The position numbers and the translations under genes are program-made. Positions 61,538 to 64,000 of a stretch of DNA of 64,000 bases are shown one piece after another. The stretch comes from Christiangramia oceanisediminis. Its GTDB lineage: Bacteria > Bacteroidota > Bacteroidia > Flavobacteriales > Flavobacteriaceae. Below the pieces are notes generated by a model. It did not search any database. It was not told the DNA's origin and was given only the letters and a program-made list of their open reading frames with translations. Position 1 is the stretch's first letter, and each line of letters begins with the position of its first letter. The stretch covers positions 62,001 through 126,000 of the forward strand of contig NZ_JANCNS010000002.1 in assembly GCF_022570735.2 (NCBI RefSeq), in the 5' to 3' direction.

Positions 61538-62695
61538 ATGGAATTATTTGATGTATATCCGCTTTATGATATCACGCCAGTAAAAGGTGAAGGCTGTTAT
61601 GTTTTTGACGAAACAGGCAAAAAATATCTGGATCTTTATGGTGGCCATGCCGTAATCTCTATTGGGCATGCACATCCGGAGTATGTGAAAGCAATCCAGG
61701 AGCAAGCTGCAAAACTTGGTTTTTATTCCAATTCCATCAAAAATCCACTTCAGCAGGAGCTGGCCGATAAACTGGAAAAAGTTTCGGGTGTTCAGGATTA
61801 TTCACTTTTTCTATGCAGTTCAGGAGCAGAAGCGAATGAAAATGCTTTAAAAGTCGCTTCTTTTCATACTGGGAAGGATCGTGTGATCTATTTTAATAAT
61901 GCCTTTCACGGAAGGACTTCCGGAGTAGTGGCCATTACTGATAATGAGAATATCAAAGCACCTTTTAATCTTGGCCATAAAGCAACAAAACTTGCTTTTA
62001 ACGATATTGAATCTTTAAAAAACGAGATCGAAAAAGGAGACGTGGCTGCAGTGATCTTTGAAGTGATCCAGGGAGTTGGTGGACTCGACGAAGCCGAATC
62101 TGGATTCTATAAAGCAGCAGCTGATATTTGCAAAGAGAACGAGGTTATGTTGATCGCAGACGAAGTTCAGTCGGGTTATGGAAGGACCGGAGATTTCTTC
62201 GCTTTTCAAAAACATGGAATTCGCCCTGATATCATCACTATGGCTAAAGGCATGGGGAATGGTTTCCCGATTGGTGGTATTCTAATTGACGATAATATTG
62301 AAGCTAAATACGGAATGCTAGGTACGACCTTTGGAGGAAATCATCTGGCCTGTGCTGCTGGAATTTCGGTACTGGACGTTATTGCAGAAGAGAATTTGAT
62401 GAAAAATGCTAAAGAGGTATCTGAATACGTAATTTCAGAAGCTTCCAGAATTCCTGAGATCAAAAAGATCAAGGGACGCGGACTGATGATCGGGTTGGAA
62501 TTCGATTTTGAGATCGCAGCCTTGAGGAAGGAATTGTTATTTGAGCACCAAATTTTTACCGGGGCATCATCCAATAAAAAACTGCTCAGGATCCTGCCAC
62601 CATTGAATATAAAAAAGGAACATTTTGAGATATTCTTCGGGGCAATCAAGAAAGCACTGAAGAATCAACAAATAGATAAAATCGCGTCAAGCTGA
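61538..62695 (+). CDS. argD: Acylornithine aminotransferase
   Basis: A protein of 385 residues of the class III aminotransferase fold. The PLP lysine is in ITMAKGMGNGFPIGGI, with the upstream Asp in LIADEVQSGYGRTG and GGHAVISIGHAHP near the start. It transfers an amino group to form N-acylornithine. Its last four residues and stop codon come from a REP-like repeat (62685 onwards). It is 2 bp after proC. Confidence 0.93.
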   Translation: MELFDVYPLYDITPVKGEGCYVFDETGKKYLDLYGGHAVISIGHAHPEYVKAIQEQAAKLGFYSNSIKNPLQQELADKLEKVSGVQDYSLFLCSSGAEANENALKVASFHTGKDRVIYFNNAFHGRTSGVVAITDNENIKAPFNLGHKATKLAFNDIESLKNEIEKGDVAAVIFEVIQGVGGLDEAESGFYKAAADICKENEVMLIADEVQSGYGRTGDFFAFQKHGIRPDIITMAKGMGNGFPIGGILIDDNIEAKYGMLGTTFGGNHLACAAGISVLDVIAEENLMKNAKEVSEYVISEASRIPEIKKIKGRGLMIGLEFDFEIAALRKELLFEHQIFTGASSNKKLLRILPPLNIKKEHFEIFFGAIKKALKNQQIDKIASS

Positions 62696-62752
62696 ACTCG
62701 TTTCAGCTTCTTTTAAGATCCTGAATCTTTCAAAATTTCGGGAAAGGATGAC
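62685..62752 (+). repeat. REP-like repeat overlapping the argD stop
   Basis: CGTCAAGCTGAACTCGTTTC at 62685-62704 opens a palindrome ending in GGATGAC at about 62752. The element encodes part of the argD C-terminus and its TGA stop, and fills the gap before the next gene. Confidence 0.65.
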
Positions 62753-62769
62753 AAAATTAAGAGTAGAAT

Positions 62770-63717
62770 ATGAAGAATTATACCAGCATTTCAGACATAG
62801 ACGACCTGGAAGGGATCATCAGGGAAGCCAGAAGTTTAAAAGTTAAGAATCCCGAATCAAGGGTTGGAACCGGAAAAACTTTAGGCATGCTTTTTTTTAA
62901 TCCCAGTTTGCGTACCCGGTTAAGTACCGAAAAAGCAGCGAAACTACTGGGAATGGAAGTGATGGTGATGAATGTTGGAACCGATGGCTGGGCACTGGAA
63001 TTTGAGGATGGTGCAGTGATGAATTCAGATAAGGCCGAACATGTCAGGGAAGCGGCCGCAGTGCTATCTCAATATTGCGACATTATTGCCGTAAGAGCTT
63101 TTCCGGGTTTAAAAGACAGGGAAAAAGATGAGTCTGAACAGGTGCTGAATAGTTTTAAAAAATATGCTTCGGTACCAGTTGTTAATCTGGAGAGCGCTAC
63201 GGGTCATCCCTTACAGGCGCTGGCAGATGCGATCACGATTCAGGAGAACAATATGGTAAAAAGGCCAAAAGTAGTCCTTAGTTGGGCCCCGCACCCAAAA
63301 GCTTTACCACAGTCGGTTGCTAATTCCTTTGTTGAGATGATGCAAAGGCTGGAAGTGGATCTGGTGATCACGAATCCGGAAGGTTACGACCTGGCTCCAA
63401 ATATAAGGAAGGATACCAAAGTAGAGCATGACCAGGAAAAGGCCTTTGAAGATGCCGATTTTGTGTATGTAAAGAACTGGAGTAGCTATGAAAATTACGG
63501 GCAGGTTCTAAACGTTCAGAAGAACTGGACAGTTGATCAGGCGAAATTGAAGAATTCGAACAATGCGAAAGTGATGCATTGTCTTCCGGTTAGAAGAAAT
63601 GTGGTGATCGCTGATGACGTGTTGGATAGTGAGAATTCTATCGTGATCCAGCAGGCAAATAACAGGACCTTTGCCGCCCAGGTGGTGTTGAAACGGATTT
63701 TGGAGTGTACTAAATAA
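62770..63717 (+). CDS. N-acylornithine carbamoyltransferase (ArgF' family)
   Basis: A protein of 315 residues. The carbamoyl phosphate motif SLRTR is intact (FNPSLRTRLSTEKAA). VGTDGWALEFEDGAVMNSDKAEH is a hallmark of the N-acetyl/N-succinylornithine branch, and HCLPVRRN is the ornithine-side motif. Family knowledge: Bacteroides and Xanthomonas use this enzyme on N-acylornithine in place of ornithine carbamoyltransferase. The acyl group (acetyl or succinyl) is set by a few loop residues that I cannot assign with certainty. A further deacylase should act later in the pathway. Confidence 0.92.
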   Translation: MKNYTSISDIDDLEGIIREARSLKVKNPESRVGTGKTLGMLFFNPSLRTRLSTEKAAKLLGMEVMVMNVGTDGWALEFEDGAVMNSDKAEHVREAAAVLSQYCDIIAVRAFPGLKDREKDESEQVLNSFKKYASVPVVNLESATGHPLQALADAITIQENNMVKRPKVVLSWAPHPKALPQSVANSFVEMMQRLEVDLVITNPEGYDLAPNIRKDTKVEHDQEKAFEDADFVYVKNWSSYENYGQVLNVQKNWTVDQAKLKNSNNAKVMHCLPVRRNVVIADDVLDSENSIVIQQANNRTFAAQVVLKRILECTK

Positions 63718-63727
63718 TAATAAGAAA

Positions 63728-63797
63728 GTCATTTCGAACGGAGTGAGAAATCTCCTGAAGGAGATTGCCACGTCTGCAAAAGCAGACTCGCAATGAC
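63728..63797 (+). repeat. REP-like repeat between the carbamoyltransferase gene and argB
   Basis: GTCATTTCGAACGGAGTGAG followed by AATCTC and GAGATT arms, then CAATGAC, makes a double hairpin. It fills the gap of 135 bp. Confidence 0.7.
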
Positions 63798-63852
63798 AAA
63801 AATTGGAATATCTATTTGAGATATTAGTGTATTCGTGGCAAAAAATAAAAGC

Positions 63853-64000
63853 ATGAAACCAAACCTGAAAATCATAAAAATAGGAGGTAAGCTTATAGAA
63901 AACGAAGCCTTGCTGGATTCCTTTCTGGATGATTTCGTACAATTAAAAGGACCGAAGATCCTCTGTCATGGCGGGGGAAATAAGGCTACTGAAGTTGCCG
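63853..64000 (+). CDS. argB: N-acylglutamate kinase, 5' part (cut by window edge)
   Basis: The ATG at 63853 opens a frame that runs to the edge (49 codons). MKPNLKIIKIGGKLIENEAL is the amino acid kinase start, with the catalytic lysine in KIIKIGGK. KILCHGGGNKATE is the acylglutamate-binding glycine loop. The rest of the gene and operon lies beyond the window. Confidence 0.9.
   Translation, partial: MKPNLKIIKIGGKLIENEALLDSFLDDFVQLKGPKILCHGGGNKATEVA

Overview
The window looks like chromosome of a marine-type Flavobacteriaceae (Bacteroidota), in feel closest to Gramella/Christiangramia or a neighbouring genus. The genus is a guess from gene content. Evidence: moderately AT-rich DNA, several Bacteroidota -7 boxes (TAnnTTTG), little Shine-Dalgarno signal, LytTR two-component systems with a propeller sensor, a SerB-SerA fusion, a pfkA-gap-N-acetylglucosamine kinase cluster, and an arginine operon with the acylornithine carbamoyltransferase typical of Bacteroidota. 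I saw no phage, insertion sequence, CRISPR, rRNA or tRNA.

Layout. 1-9 kb: a propeller-type sensor kinase (cut by the window edge) with its LytTR regulator, a lipoprotein-like methyltransferase, an outer-membrane barrel and a very long AsmA-like protein. 9-11 kb: two stress-type genes (DJ-1/PfpI and YciF) with similar upstream leaders. 11-16.4 kb: TetR-ABC-HlyD-TolC, a type I-like export operon whose ATPase has degenerate motifs, with a long inverted repeat upstream of the tetR gene. 16.6-27 kb: SerB-SerA fusion, a 55-residue membrane protein, a short-chain fatty acid transporter, a second LytTR system, a hemolysin III protein and an M14 peptidase. 27-32 kb (minus strand): 2H phosphoesterase, cyclase, CHAD protein, lysA and an MFS exporter. 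32-38.5 kb: sucC, pfkA-gap-GlcNAc kinase, and a YifB-like ATPase.

38.6-43.3 kb is a tightly overlapping 5-oxoproline utilisation operon: a DUF2891 lipoprotein, an Nramp-like transporter lacking the metal-site motif, then pxpA, pxpB and pxpC. 43.3-48.5 kb is the most unusual region. Two diverged copies of a unit (structured RNA-like element, small soluble protein, seven-helix membrane protein) are followed by a third seven-helix paralogue, a short histidine kinase and a LuxR-type regulator. The noncoding element is far better conserved between the copies than the proteins it precedes.

48.6-64 kb is amino acid metabolism: a GNAT-nitrilase fusion, then ilvD-ilvB-ilvN-ilvC-ilvA, then the arginine operon (GNAT, argG, argC, proC, argD, acylornithine carbamoyltransferase, argB cut by the edge). 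The ilv operon follows an Ile-rich leader peptide with a complete set of attenuator segments. The arg operon follows two short Arg-containing leader ORFs. The longer gaps inside the arginine operon, and the gap before ilvD, carry REP-like palindromic repeats, one of which supplies the last codons of argD.
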